A DNA stretch of 64,000 nt, taken from Notospermus geniculatus (taxonomy: Eukaryota > Nemertea > Pilidiophora > Heteronemertea > Lineidae). Below, piece by piece: positions 1 to 12,235 of this stretch. The translations under genes were made by a program, and so were the position numbers. Under the pieces are notes generated by a model. That model saw only the letters and a program-made list of their open reading frames with translations, made no database searches and was not told the DNA's origin. The stretch lies in assembly GCA_002633025.1 (NCBI GenBank), contig NMRB01001326.1, forward strand, positions 115,831-179,830, in the 5' to 3' direction. Position 1 is the first letter of the stretch. Each line of letters begins with the position of its first letter.

Positions 1-70
1 TAGCCTTGGATGCATGGAAGCACTTTACAAAACTACTTGACAACTCTGAACACTTCAGATCTCTTAAAAC

Positions 71-332
71 AACTAAAGGGCTCCGCACACCAGCGATTTT
101 TCGAGCGATTTTCTAGGCGACCGGCCTTGCGACCACCGAAGCGACTAACATATTTTCAGTTTTTACAATTTTTGCTGACTCAATTGCGACAAATGCCTCC
201 TTGGAAGATCAGTGTTGTGGTGGAAAACATCACTGATCCATCTCAAAGGAAAATATCGCAGGCGACGTACATGTAATAGTCGCATCGGTAGTCGCCCCCA
301 TTTTAGTCGCTAGTGTGCGGAGCCCTTTAGTT
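71..332. mobile_element. MITE with 26-bp TIRs
   Basis: The left end AACTAAAGGGCTCCGCACAC and the exact reverse complement at the right end extend to about 26 bp with one mismatch. The 262-bp interior has no coding capacity. No convincing target duplication is visible, so the superfamily is unknown. Confidence 0.75.
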
Positions 333-877
333 TCATGGGGTAGATGGGGAGAATCAACCTCGGTTAACCCTTGCGATGTTCAGACATGTCGACTGCAGAA
401 TATATACGTCAGTGTGTATTCTGAAAATCCTCGGTCAAAAAAATCGCTCCGTTCGGTGTCCCGCAACTGGGTTCATATAAAATGCGCAGTTCTTCCGATA
501 TTGACACAACATCGCCAGAAGTGATCCACAATGACACTCGTGTCATCAGCCTCAATGTCAACAGTGCGGGATGTCACTGTTTCAGCTCATCCATTGAACA
601 TGATACCAGCCACTCTGAGTGATATGATAGTCCTTCAATATAGTACACCATGAACAGCAACGATGTGGTCTAATATTCAGATACAGTACAAAGTGACTCA
701 GAAATCGCCATGTAATTCATGAAGTAATTCATAATTCACTCCCAAGTCAAGAATGTTTTTATGGGTATTCAGGTATCCTCACACTTTACTTTATAAATTG
801 TTCAACATTTTTTCTAGAATTCATGGAAAATTGACTGCGGTATACGGTACATTTCACAATTGACCTACCTTCATCCG
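333..877. other. Anonymous sequence
   Basis: No gene, RNA or repeat structure that I can support is present. Short open frames here are at chance length. Confidence 0.6.
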
Positions 878-910
878 CGTACCTTCCGCTTACGTCACGC
901 GGAAGGTACG
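878..910. repeat. Short perfect hairpin
   Basis: CGTACCTTCCGC at 878-889 pairs with GCGGAAGGTACG at 899-910 across a loop holding TTACGTCA, a CRE-like octamer. It could be a structured or regulatory site, or the core of a decayed fold-back element. Confidence 0.6.
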
Positions 911-3900
911 CTTCACTTCATTGCGTATGGTACGGGTGCGTCACGCGTCTCTTCTGTGTGACGTCTGCGCACCACGGCCGAATGAAGTTATGTCTTCACT
1001 GCGTGCCTTTCGCGGCGGTGCACGACGTCAGCGGAAGATACGAGGACATTACGCGCATGTTGCTGCATATGGTAGGCCTACGCAGATGGTGCGCGGTGCA
1101 GAAGGGAGGTCAATTGTGCAACGTACTGTATATATTCGGGTTAATTCCCTATTGCAGCTCCATGGGCTCATCTTTGAAGCCGGCTGACAGAGATGACCTC
1201 ACTGATTCCATGTCTCCTACCAGCTTCAGAGAAATTGACAATGTGAGACAAGCAGAGAAAACTCTTGAAATAGACTGGAGTTAGCACCCCCTCCGTGGCC
1301 TCACCAGACCCATCCTTGAAAAATAGCTGTTACCTGCTGTTAACATCACTTTTAAGACACAATCACATGATCTTACCCACACACACATCATGTTCATTTC
1401 AACCTTGGCTTGTCCATTTCAAGCAGGAGAAAGTGATTTCAGGCTGTTTTTATCAGATATCTTGTCAGGATGTTTTGGCATGAAGCACATCTTGACTGGC
1501 TACATTGTATGAAATGTGATATTTTATGAAATGTGCATGTTGCGTCTTTTTTGCCATCCTTCCGAAAAAAAACAAAGATGGAAGCTCTAGTTCTGCAGAA
1601 GCTTACTGAGTGCATGGTTTCTGTAGGATTTTGCCCTCCAAATTAAGGTAAAAGAACTCCATTTGTGATCAATGGGGTGACGGACAATCGAAGGAACAGC
1701 TCAGTAATGTACTACCAAGTACACTACAGTGTGAGTCTAGCTGTTTCTTTTGTCATCCTCCATCCCACTGACCACTGTTGGAGATAGTGCTGCCGCCTTT
1801 GGAGGGCAGGGATATCGTTAACTGACCTGGCTGATGAAGCCTAAAAAGTTCATTGAAAGTAGATCATAAGTAGCACCAGTACGGCTCCTCCTAGTGGCTA
1901 TCCTTCAAACCAGTCCTTCATTTTACACCTGTATCTTGCCGTCTGAGATATTTTGAAACCCAGCAGACGAGAATATGAACCACTTAAAAAAACATCGATC
2001 TTCACAGACAAAACTAAGATCAACAGCTGCCCAATTAAACAGCAAGTTTGTTTGATTCCGAATAATTAAAATTCCAGAATGAGAAACGGAGAAAAGAGGC
2101 AGAATAGAGAGAACTTATTCCTCTCACACCTGTGGCTTTGGAGGAATGCCTCACAACTGGGAGATAGTTTGAATGGGCAGTGAAATATCAAATTAACGAG
2201 TTTGTTAGAACCTCAAAGTGCGGACAAACCCATGTGTCGGCACTCCATCTAAAGTAAACCCCGCGTTCCCCTGAATACAGTATGTGCTGCATCCCTCCCT
2301 GAACATTCTTCTGCAACAAGCATCGGTTCTGCAGCATGAGAATCATGACTGACAGAGATCCACACATGGGTAATTTTGGATGGATACATGTACCATTGAC
2401 ATCACCTGTACTGCACAGTAAGTGTTGACCAGAGTGCTTTATCACTGGTGCTGCCCTCCAGTGGTAAGAGTCATTATTGCACTTGCCATCAGTGGGACTG
2501 CAGTTGATTGAAGTAAAAGCCATAATGTACAGTAAAGTGTACTTGTTAGTGCATGACAAGAGCTATGCCTTCAATGGATCTTCTTCCCACTGCTCACAGA
2601 GTTACTGCCATGCATTGGAGGGCAGAAATGCTACTGAGCCCCGGATGAGCTGTTACCAAAAACACAAATATTTTCAAGCAGGCAAAAAACGCAGGGGGGA
2701 GGTTAACAAGAAGGTTGAGAGCTTCTTAATTACATTGTCAAGACCAATAAATTTGAAGCACCGAGAACGAAACAGATGCATTTTTGCAGATTTCCCGACA
2801 CCTGCTGATCTCGGTATGCTGGCAAATCTTGTAAGAAATTAGTAGCACATCGGACAGGTATTGGTGTACGCGATACCATCACAACACCCACAACTAAAGC
2901 ATTCTCGATTTTTTTTACTCGCAAACATCGCTCCAGTGCTCCTCTGGCCGTGTGCCTTGGCAAAACACGCATAAACATGACTTGGAACTCAAGCCCGTGA
3001 TGAACGGTTCAATTTGCCTGCATTCGCAAGAAGTCATAGTGGAATGATAAGCATGTATTTTCCCCAGAAAATATTGCGTTGTGTCAGAGGTGTAGGTTAC
3101 CCTATGCCATTACAGATAGATACATGGCAAAGAAGATGTATAGTGTTTGTGGTGCAGGAGATACGAGTAAACAGGGCGCAGTGTTAATTTATAGTGACTG
3201 GATGTTGGGGAGGAACTTGCATTTTTGGAGAGATCGGACCATTCAGACCAGTTTATTAGTGTACTCAGGAGCTACGAGACTGAGTAGTCTTACCCAATGT
3301 ACTTGGCAGGGCTTCAGTTCGTTCTCAGGGCCAACCTGATCATGGAAACCCATGCCAGTCTCCTGTCGTTGGTCTCGGCACAAGTCTTATAACCAACAAT
3401 GATGAACTGACTATCATTGAGAGCCAACTGGCACGAGAAATGGAGCAGCGCCTACCCACCAGTCATAGAGGATTAACTTTATGGCTGAGTGGTTGGCACG
3501 ATGGCGTCCGCTGGAAGTTAGACAATGTTGAAATTGGCCTGTCATGAGTTGGATGTGACAACATAGGGCCTACCCAACTCGCGGTTGCTTAGATACCTCA
3601 CGGTTGCTTAGATACAACAGGACGAGTCATCATAGGCCTCCTCTTCTTCTCTTTCAGCCTCTTTTGAAAGGGTTAAAAGGTTCAATGGGAAGTCAGGCCA
3701 GGTGGAACCCGCCACTTGGTCAGGTGAATTTTTTTTCGAAAATACTATATATCAACTGCGGAAAATAGTGAAATTTTATCTTTGCGGTCACTCAGTACAG
3801 ATGGCAGACATCAACGTTTGGTGAATGAACTACCGTAAATGAATGGAGAACTCCTGCGGAAGGTAGGGAAGGCATCTTAAGACGTCTCTCTTCGAGAGGT

Positions 3901-4500
3901 ACACCAGCTTTACGCCTAGTTCATACTCCGTCGGCGACTGATCATCTCGCATTCGAGATGATCGTACTAGTCATACTACAGTCAACAAAGTATTAAGTTC
4001 TGGTCTGGTGGACTGGTACTCCTTGGTGGCCTAGCTGCCTGCTTGCAGCAGCTGACTCTTTATTGCATCCTGAATTGTTCTGATCAGACAACAAACCAGC
4101 CAACTTGGAACTGACCGCACCACTCCCAAGTCAATCCCAGAGGTTGGATCAAGAATCAATTGAGATTTTCACAAGGATATGACGAAGCAATTCAAAGAAA
4201 ATTTCAAATCACCACCGAAAATTTCAGATACTTTGCAGAATTGTTCAAAAACAGGTGTTTCTTAGCTCCCTGCTCTGCTACGGATATGCCATTGACTCAG
4301 CCAAGGGATCGCCAGATAAAAACGGATTGAATCCTCTAGTGTTTCCTGGGCGAAAACAATTCATTTTCATCAGGTTTCTTCAATGAAAGAAGTCTGGCGT
4401 GAACATACTTGAAGACAAGTATCAGAGCAGGGCTTCAATGAAAAAACATCTGAGATACGTGCACGCCGGCAGCTACACCAAGCAATGAGCGCTGATCCAT
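911..4500. other. Anonymous sequence
   Basis: No exon, RNA gene or complete mobile element was recognised. Small dispersed-repeat fragments may be present, such as the direct repeat TCGCGGTTGCTTAGATACC / TCACGGTTGCTTAGATAC near 3578-3616. Confidence 0.5.
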
Positions 4501-4740
4501 AGACCAGAGCATAATCCTTGGTTGACTGAAGTAGGAGCAGTCGTCATACCATCATCAGCGCTCGGCTGCTGTGCAGGTGACACACGCAGGCAGCCAGGTC
4601 TTCGAGTAAGGAGGGCCAATCTCTCTCAGACCAGAGCTTGATCCTTGGTAGCACCAGTCATTGTATCGTCATCAGCATTCAGCTGCTGTGCAGGTGACGC
4701 ACGCAGGCAGCTAGGCCTTCGAGCAAGGAGTACCAGCCTG
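4501..4740. repeat. Two-copy tandem duplication, about 128 bp
   Basis: AGACCAGAGC at 4501 recurs at 4629. The parallel blocks GCTGCTGTGCAGGTGACRCA and CGCAGGCAGC appear in each copy. The copies have diverged noticeably, so the duplication is old. Confidence 0.7.
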
Positions 4741-4859
4741 TCAGACCACAGATATTTGTAGTGGAAACATCTATGCCCATCACTTCTGAGATTTCGGGTG
4801 CCACTCCAGGACAAACTTGCATGTAAGGTCCCAAAAGGAGTTCCACTCTGGTAATTTCA

Positions 4860-5110
4860 GCACCCGTCACATCTGAGTCTTGGGTTCGATTCCTTCTTTC
4901 CCACCTTGCACATTCACCAGTAAGGTGGTGACTCCCTCTGACTATGCGACTACTCGTGGAGTGGAAGATCCAAGTGGCCCATTCAGCAGCGAGTGGTGAC
5001 TCCCTCTGACAATCAAGCAGCCACTCAGAAGAAGCTCCAGAGTGCGCTTTCAGCTGGAGGCAGTGATCCTTCTGTAGGGGCAAGAGGTCACGAGTTCAAG
5101 CCCCATGATA
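4860..5110. repeat. Short direct repeats with tRNA B-box-like segments
   Basis: GTGGTGACTCCCTCTGAC occurs at 4925 and 4993. GGGTTCGATTCC (near 4874) and GAGTTCAAGCCCC (near 5092) resemble RNA polymerase III B boxes, so the stretch may be remnants of tRNA-derived SINEs. No clear A box was found, so this is tentative. Confidence 0.3.
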
Positions 5111-5679
5111 AAAGGCTCAAAACAACGGTACAGAATTTGATACCTAGAGGATTTTGATTCTGCAGTTTCATTGGGCTTGATAAGCTTCCAGTCATATTTT
5201 CTCTATTACAGCATGTAATGTGAGTCTCGCAGGTGAAAGATTCAACCCTAGAGCCTTAATCAGAGGCATTTGATGAACATGTTGGCTGCTCGTCTTAACA
5301 CAGGAACTGTAGTATCATTTCCACCAGTAATCCTGGTGGGGTGAGTTCGGTTGTTAGAAGGGCGCACATTTATAACTGGGTACGTACAAATGAAAGAACA
5401 GTCACATTTTCTGAGAAATGCAGACAAGATTGTATTCAATGGTTGACCACGTTGACAACAGGTTATGTTTATCTAGCGGCTCAAATACTCTTGCCCCTTT
5501 AATTATTTGGGTCTGTCACTTCAATAAGTGTTGTTTTTAGCCCCTCTGTCCCCTATAGGCCCTCTAAGGTTAACACAGGACTCGCCCAAGCACAGCATAT
5601 ACTATGGGAATTTCTGAGCAGACAAGCCTGCTCCAATCACCCTGCAAAGCCGCAACAGCAACAAAACCAAAGCCTTGGA
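5111..5679. other. Anonymous sequence
   Basis: No supported gene or repeat is seen. Confidence 0.5.
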
Positions 5680-5948
5680 CAGGCACGGATCCAGGGTTGA
5701 CAGAAAGGGGGGGCGGGGGTCGACGGAGTCGGCAGACAACGAAAGCAGGAAGCCGAAACGGGGGGTCTGGGGGCCCTCCCCCAGGAAAATTTGACAATTT
5801 AAGTGCTTTTAGATGCATTTTCCTGGCATCTGAGAACAAAATACTCGAATTTTTTATGTGATTGAATTTTTCTTCCAAAAAAAATCATTGCTCTGCCAAA
5901 AATAGGGGGGGCGTACGTCCCTTCCGCCCCCCTCTGGATCCGTGCCTG
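5680..5948. mobile_element. hAT-like MITE, 5-bp target duplication TTGGA
   Basis: The TIRs are CAGGCACGGATCCAG and CTGGATCCGTGCCTG, with TTGGA on both sides (5675-5679 and 5949-5953). The interior has poly-G tracts and GGGGGCCCTCCCCCAGG, which recurs in similar form near 46188. It shares its terminal GGATCC core with other elements of this window. The superfamily is inferred from the CAG terminus. Confidence 0.85.
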
Positions 5949-6011
5949 TTGGATGTCAAGATGGTTATGTAACCAAGCATGCTTTGTAATACTGCAATAC
6001 ATCAAGGTCCC

Positions 6012-6195
6012 AGTACCCCCCCCCCCCCCAGAATGGGGATCATTACTACTAGAGGGCAGCACATTGCAACCAGGTCCTATACAATGGATGCCTTATGTGT
6101 GGGAAATTGATCACTTGCATTGTCACTTTCATTTCAGTAATATTAGTCACTAGTGACACCTATTGAGGCAGTGGGCTATGGTCCCCTGTAGTATG
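6012..6195 (+). repeat. Dispersed repeat copy, 'agagggcagcac' family
   Basis: A poly-C run at 6016-6030 precedes a block with AGAGGGCAGCACATTG, CCTATACAATGGATGCC and TAGTGACACCTATTGAGG. Related copies lie at 11407-11600, 18640-18875 (interrupted) and 27072-27195. It could be a SINE or a MITE; no promoter boxes or TIRs were resolved. Confidence 0.65.
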
Positions 6196-9100
6196 AAATA
6201 GGGCCAACTCCCATTTTACAAATCACCCCATTCTCTTCATTCTATTTTATAGGCGAACTATGTTTTGCAACCAGTCATCACGTCTTGCACCCCCTAGGCC
6301 TAGTATAAATCATTGAACTCAGGTAAATGCCCACGCAAGACATCTTTTACTTCCACAACCCAAGAAAAAGATTTGCTAACTGTGCTTAAACTATGAGTAT
6401 ACAAATTCTCAGAAACGCTCTCACAATGATATTCCTAAGACTTTTCTATTCTTTCAAATGACTAACCCGTTGGCCTAGAGCCTTTACAAACAAGTAGGAC
6501 TATACCTAATACATGTTCTGCACATACAATGTGATCTAATCCACTATGTGGTCGTTTTTCTTACTTTCAATCCGAGTGTAGGTGAAATTTTCTAAAGTTC
6601 ATGAATTTGGATCAGTTTTTGATGGTGATTTGAAAACAGCGGGTCGCTGATTGGATCTCAGTAGGATAGTGTGAAGCACCCTCTGTGCATTTTTGCAGCT
6701 CGTTGTCTGCTAAAAATATCACATTATTGTTAAAACATCAACACAAAATGATCTGCAGAAGTCCATTTTTGCGATATCTCGACATGAGAACAGTGGTTGA
6801 ATTCTGATGACTTTATGAACTTTACTACACAAAGATGCACAGCTGACCTGCCCAAGTTAGCATGGAATTTGAACTGTTAGCCACTTTATGGTGACAATAG
6901 GTCATAATCGCTACTTGATTTTTGAAAGATCTCTATCTGACACCAGACAAAACATCAGAACAAAAGGGTCCCCAGTTTCTGAGTAAAACTGGGGGCAGAA
7001 GTGGGACCTGTTCTGATGGCGTGTGACATGTCACCCCAAGGAATTCAGAGAATTTAGACAGTTGTTCGGTACAGGTGGATTGTAAACACAGGTCAGGGCT
7101 TGTTTGCGATCCCGACGGCTGGTGCTCTGGGCTGTCATAACTTGGAGGGGGGGGGGATTTTTTATGTGATATGTTGTAATACAGATCCCGGCGATTTTCA
7201 AATTCGCAGATTTGTGCACTTCCACCAAAATTGCAACCACAACCTCGATCTGAAACCAGCTGACGTGACGCAATCCATGATTCAGCTATAGTCAACTCTG
7301 ATGCAACGTCATCGAAGTCACTGTTGTGGGGTTCTCTGTGTCACATCATTCAGTTTCAGACTGAGGATATGTTTGCAATTTTGGCAGAAGTGCGCAGATC
7401 TTTCTCGTTTACGTCAATTTGGGATTTGTCTATGAGCCTACTGAGAAAAAATCATACCTCTTGAGACCATTGACCACGGCACAGGCATCTTCGCAATCCT
7501 TGCTTCCTCGTCAAGGATAAACCCTTCTATCTCCGGCAATAATCCACTAATGAACACAATTAAAGTCAAGGTCAAGTAAAACCAGCGCAGTCGCTGCAAT
7601 CCACATATCCCAGAATGCTTTGTAGATGAGCAGTCATGTGACCAGTGAGATTGCGTCCCTCTTTGGCGTATTTTGTCACACTCGCAGGAAATGTCCTTAG
7701 CACCATTTTGCGTACAAAGAATCCAAATTTTTTCGTGAGTTGATTCATATGTATCCATGATTCTTTGGTGACGACAGTTTATTGCCCCTTTGAGGTTACA
7801 ACAATTGCATAATATCACAGAAAAGAACTGTTGCTTTCATGTTGCCAGTTTGAAATTTCTTGTCATCAAGAATTTTTTTTTGTCGTGATGTGATGATATT
7901 CCTGCATTTGGACTCCGGAACAGTTCGTTCCAAGAAAGGAATTAATCGCTCATTTTGTTTGACATTGTTCAGACAGCAAATTAACTAATCTGCATTGTAT
8001 CACCAAAATTTTCACTTCAGTGCAGCATTTCAGTGGCCTACCGACAATTATAAAGAATGATTTAAAATTTGTCACCGACCAAAACAGGAAATCCTGGCCT
8101 TTTAAACTTCCTGTCCATTTCGACCGATTAAGTCTTGTGACAATAGTCCTGTTCTGAACAATTATGGGATGTTTGGTGATACCGAATTGCCTCCAGGATG
8201 TTTTTGAATTGATGCACTGCAACAAGTGGCAAATCTGAGAAAATCACCTTTGTGTACCAATTTGAGAATCGCACATGGCAAGGTTCAAAGCTTTAGTGAC
8301 ACAGTGACATGAAATGGTTTATGGGTAAGGAGGATCCAAATAATTGACGAATTTTGATTTGTATATCACTATGCAACAGAAGCAACTCCACGAATGAATT
8401 TGCAACACTTTTCCAGTTGGTGGACTCCCGAAAATCAGATCTTCACGTTCTTGAAATTGTCGTCTGTGCTTTACAAGTCGCAACACTAAAAAGTCGGCAG
8501 ATTTAAAATTCGAGTCAGCTGGTATCCAAGTTCGCTCCAAGTAGGAAATCATCCCTGTGTCCAGAAATCCTAAGGATAGCGTATTGAGAAGTTTGCCTCC
8601 ACACCCGAACCATACCCAACATGGCACTAACAGGATACTTTGTATGTTAATTGAAAAAGGGATCTGTGGACATACATGTATAAGTATCTGCAGGCCACAA
8701 ATCAACCAATAGTTGAACCCTTATGATCCCAAATGAACACAAGAGAAAAAGTATGTTGTTTCTAAAGATCTAACTTCTGACTGCATGGCCATTTGGACAA
8801 GAAAATGAAAACAGCAAAAAGCGGGAAAGTAGGTCTAATGGGAGGCCAAATATGGAGAAAGCTAAAACAAACAAATTCCACAATATGAGTAGCTGTCACT
8901 AAGTATCCAATGCAGTAAATCCCATAATGGATGAAAATGTCCCTTTTTACCAGCAACGGACAAAACTGTGTTCAAGACTTTGAATTTCGTATATCACCAT
9001 GTGGAGGAATTCGCAACAAATTTCTCTTGAAAATTTCCTATTATTCATATGCAAAATGTGTTAAATTTTATCACAAATGCCTGAGGTTAAGTGCCTTGGC

Positions 9101-9334
9101 GGCCTGAAAACATTTCCAGGTATATGTGATTGTATGCAAGAATCAATACCGATGAATTTAGAGAGTGTCTTAACCTTATTTTTTGTGATGGCCACGTTGT
9201 CACCTTATGATCGGAATTCAAATTTTTCAAACAGCACTTTGGTTTTTTCCTGATATTTTACTTTTTGAAAGAAATACTACACAAATTGACAAATATAACC
9301 ATCAGTGTTTCTGCCAAGTATAAGTAAAGTTGTG
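6196..9334. other. Mostly anonymous sequence
   Basis: Apart from the weak exon candidate at 7458-7818, nothing coding is supported. 7190-7440 contains segments that recur near 35775-35880 (TGACGTCAGCTGGTTTC and GTCAATTTGG), so a dispersed repeat, partly inverted, is present. Confidence 0.45.
7458..7818 (-). CDS. Possible exon with a hydrophobic segment and splice donor (unrecognised)
   Basis: A minus-strand frame opens at 7818. It reaches a hydrophobic stretch (RLRWFYLTLTLIVFISGLLP) followed by an acidic, protein-like tail, and meets AAGAG|GTATGA at 7458, a good donor. The hydrophobic segment could be a transmembrane helix or the core of a signal peptide if the real exon starts further in. 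The 60 or so residues before it are rich in Cys and look less protein-like, so the 5' boundary is doubtful. No family is recognised. A chance frame is quite possible. Confidence 0.25.
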
Positions 9335-9378
9335 TCCAAATTTCGCAAATTTTCGACCCTCAACCTGTTTCTTCCTGA
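9335..9378 (-). ncRNA. Degraded hammerhead-like motif
   Basis: The minus-strand order is a damaged CTGARGA core, then stem II ending GAGGGTC, then GAAA, then a perfect 5-bp stem (AATTT/AAATT, loop GCG), then T-T. The core is altered relative to the 42.4-kb copies. The flank AAGTAAAGTTGTGTCC matches the ends of the fold-back at 42391-42570. It is probably an inactive relic. Confidence 0.3.
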
Positions 9379-10461
9379 GGAAGTGCCTGAGTGCAAAATT
9401 CAGAGACAACTTCTCATACTTGTCATTTTGTGTGTTGTTTTTTGTGCTGTATTTTGGATTTCAGTGTCTGCAAGACAGTGCAAAGCAATAAAAATCCTAT
9501 AACCGGTAATAAGATTGATAACATTTACACTGATTGGTTGGGCCTTTAAATTCTTGCACTTTACTCAAGTGAAAATCGATAAAATATGAGAAGTCTTATA
9601 TCCTGGATGATATAAGTTGAAGTGACTTGATGCCGAAACAGCAAATGATTTCTAAACGAAAGCACAAGACCAAATTTTGTGCGGAAAATAATTTAAATTT
9701 AGTAATATCAAAAATATTTTTAGTAATATCAAACATTGTTTTGCAGTGTAGGAGGAGGAAATTGATGACCGGAGACACATTCACCGTCACAGACAATCAT
9801 CATCATAAGCCCCTGTTGGCCAAGAAATATTAGCGTGAATTGTCCAATCATTGGCATGTTTTGAAAGTAGGCCTCGAACGGGTTCCATTGGCCAAGATTT
9901 CCACTCCTCTCGCTACGACAGCTGATCTCATCACATGAAACCCTTGCTCGAAAACCGTTCCACCGAGAGACACTTTTTCACTCCCCCTGTCCTGTTATTC
10001 CCAATGCATGGCAGGTATTTTGTTGACACGTCAGTTGCCATTGAGGTTCTCACGATTTCAGCCAAGACGAAGTATTTTATCGACTCACAAAAAAACAAAC
10101 AAGATCAAGTCCATTACAATAACAACTGAAGTAGGCCCAGTAAAACCCAGCTTTAATTGACACCTCTTACCATTTTCATTGTTTTCCATTCATTAAGATC
10201 TTGTCCCAGGCCCAATGTTGACCCTGTGGCTCAGATTTTCGTACTAAGGGTCCAGTTCTTGAATTGTTAATGGGACAGAGTTAATGGACTTTTAAAATGA
10301 CAATCACTTGTGTACATGTATTTAGAGAAATGGGTGGGTTTTTGCATGTTGAGATCCAAGTCAAGACTTTCAATACCTTCATTTGGAGAAGCTAGATTCC
10401 CAAGGCTATCTTCCAGTCCATATACTCATTTCAGTTCCAATACGCTGCCTTCAGTGTCGGT
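9379..10461. other. Anonymous sequence
   Basis: No supported gene or repeat. ATCAAAAATATTTTTAGTAATATCAAA at 9707-9733 is a small AT-rich repeat. Confidence 0.5.
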
Positions 10462-10702
10462 CCACTTAAGTGCAGTCAGCTGCCTATCAGTTGTCAGACA
10501 CTTAAGTGTTGTCAGCTGCCTCAGTTGTCAAACACTTAAGTACAGTCAGCTGCCTCAGTTGTCAGACACTTAAGTACAGTCAGCTGGCTATCAGTTGTCA
10601 GACACTTAAATGTTTTCAGCTGCATATCAGTTGTCAGACACTTAAGTGCAGTCAGCTGGCTATCAGGTGTCAGCCACTTAAGTGGAGTCAACTGCCTATC
10701 AC
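10462..10702. repeat. Minisatellite, seven units of 34-37 bp
   Basis: CACTTAAGTG-type palindromes start at 10462, 10499, 10533, 10567, 10603, 10639 and 10675. Each is followed by GTCAGCTG or a near variant and a TCAGTTGTCAG segment. Units have diverged by substitutions and by a 2-bp CTAT/CT length difference. Both CACTTAAGTG and CAGCTG are palindromes that resemble NK2-homeodomain and E-box sites. Confidence 0.85.
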
Positions 10703-10719
10703 ATAATTTGCTATTGTTT

Positions 10720-10875
10720 AGTGATATTGGTTGATCATCATGGCAAGAAGATTCTACAGATCGCTGTCCAGCGCACCCCTGGCGTCAACAGCGGATTTTG
10801 CTCTGTGGCGATGAGGTCGCTTGTGATGTCACCTGATGTGTTGCTTGCTTATGCATGCTTTACAATTGTTTCGCA
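10720..10875 (+). repeat. Dispersed repeat copy, 'gcaagaagattc' family
   Basis: The stretch GCAAGAAGATTCTACAGATC, then GCTGTCCAGCGCACC, then a TGATGTCACCTGATGTG block recurs in variant form at 24090-24250, 35200-35405 and 39790-39930. The consensus end reads ATATCACCTGGTGTGCTGC. The copies are diverged; it is SINE-like in size, and no promoter boxes were identified. Confidence 0.6.
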
Positions 10876-11406
10876 CCTAGTTATCAGACCCCATGACACC
10901 AAATCTCACTGCAATATTTTGGCAACGGACCAGTCACCACTTATAAGACCAGACAAAAATGGCATGTACTTGGCCTCAGCAAAATGTGGAGTGTTATAAA
11001 TTTATATAGGCCTCTTCAGGACATTGGTAACTGTTCAAAATATTCGCACCTAGGGGTAGCGGCAAAATCTCAAACAATGCCAGGAATTGTTGTTGATGTC
11101 TTAATACCTGTATTGTGAGGAATCCTGGGTACTGCGCCAAAAACGTATACATATAGTACGACGTCAACACAACCCTGGGAATCCTAAGTGTGTTGATATT
11201 TGGCAGTGGTTCCATTTTCGAGTGAATACATGTGATTTGTGTAAGATATCGGCTCTGGGCTTAATCGAAGGGGTCTACCTAGGTTTGTGCTATAATATAA
11301 TACGAAAGGTCACTGGGAAAAGAGTGAGGCAGTCTACTTCAGAAGTTTTGCGGTGGACTTCTCCTTATCGTTGTAAGTGCATGAGGAAATGTGCTAAGTT
11401 TGATTG

Positions 11407-11600
11407 GGGGGGGGGGGATCATCTGTGCCAGTGGGGATCATAATTACAATAGAGGGCAGCACATTGTAACCAAGTCCTATACAATGGACGCCTTTTGTGT
11501 GTGAAATTGATCTGGACCAGGATATCACATTCATTTCAATAGTTTTAACCACTGCTGACACCTTTTGAAGCACTGGTGAAGGTTCATCTTCCAGGGTGTC
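11407..11600 (+). repeat. Dispersed repeat copy, 'agagggcagcac' family
   Basis: A 12-base poly-G run at 11407 is followed by AGAGGGCAGCACATTGTAAC, CCTATACAATGGACGCC and a CTGACACCTTTTGAAG end. It is a diverged relative of the copy at 6012-6195. Confidence 0.6.
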
Positions 11601-11929
11601 ACAGCAATGCAGCGGGAAATCTTCGCATTCCCGTAACTTGTCATTTTCCCACAGTTACACTGCAACGACTGTTCCGAGTCATGTGACGATAGATGTGGAA
11701 TTGAGTCGCAGGAATACGGCAGCGAACTCAACCCAAGCGGCTGGAAACATTATTCATAACGTCTCATAACTCTCTAATGGGTTTATTCTTTTGGGGAAAT
11801 TTTGCGCGAACGTTTTGCATGGCTGATAAGCGAAATATAAAGACGCAGCACAGCGAATGAATTCGTGATTGAAGATGCATGTGTTATACTGATAAAGGCA
11901 CTTGGCGATTTTGATTACTGTTGAGTCGG

Positions 11930-12215
11930 CCGTTGGGACGTGTGTGGGGTGATGGGAGATTTCTTGCATTTTGCAGCACTGCAGTGGCAAGTTACTTGAA
12001 CTATTCTAGCATACCAAGGCGTCCAGCTATAATGGTAACCCTCAGTCCCAGAGCGAAGGGCAAGGCCCTCTTTTCAACTTGCAGCATTGCAGCAGCAAGC
12101 AATCTCAACCATTCCAGTTGGCGTCCATCTAAAATGGCAGAGCCAAGCGAGGAGGGGGACTTTTCATTTTGCAGCACTACAGCAGCAAGTAGCCTGAACT
12201 ATTCTAGTGAGTATG
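11930..12215 (+). repeat. Three-copy tandem repeat, about 100 bp
   Basis: GCAGCACTGCAGTGGCAAGT, GCAGCATTGCAGCAGCAAGC and GCAGCACTACAGCAGCAAGT begin near 11972, 12080 and 12171, each followed by TTGAACTATTCTAG or a variant. The frame is open through all three copies and yields a repeated CSTxAASxLNYSS pattern. This is more likely a by-product of the repeat than a protein. Confidence 0.65.
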
Positions 12216-12235
12216 GTGTGCGTCTGATACCCATG

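Noticed and set aside
3112-3339. First exon following a plus-strand start
   Set aside because: Short frame at chance length with no donor of good quality and no recognised product.
10310-10706. CRISPR-like repeat array
   Set aside because: Units are directly adjacent without unique spacers, are diverged, and lie in eukaryotic DNA.
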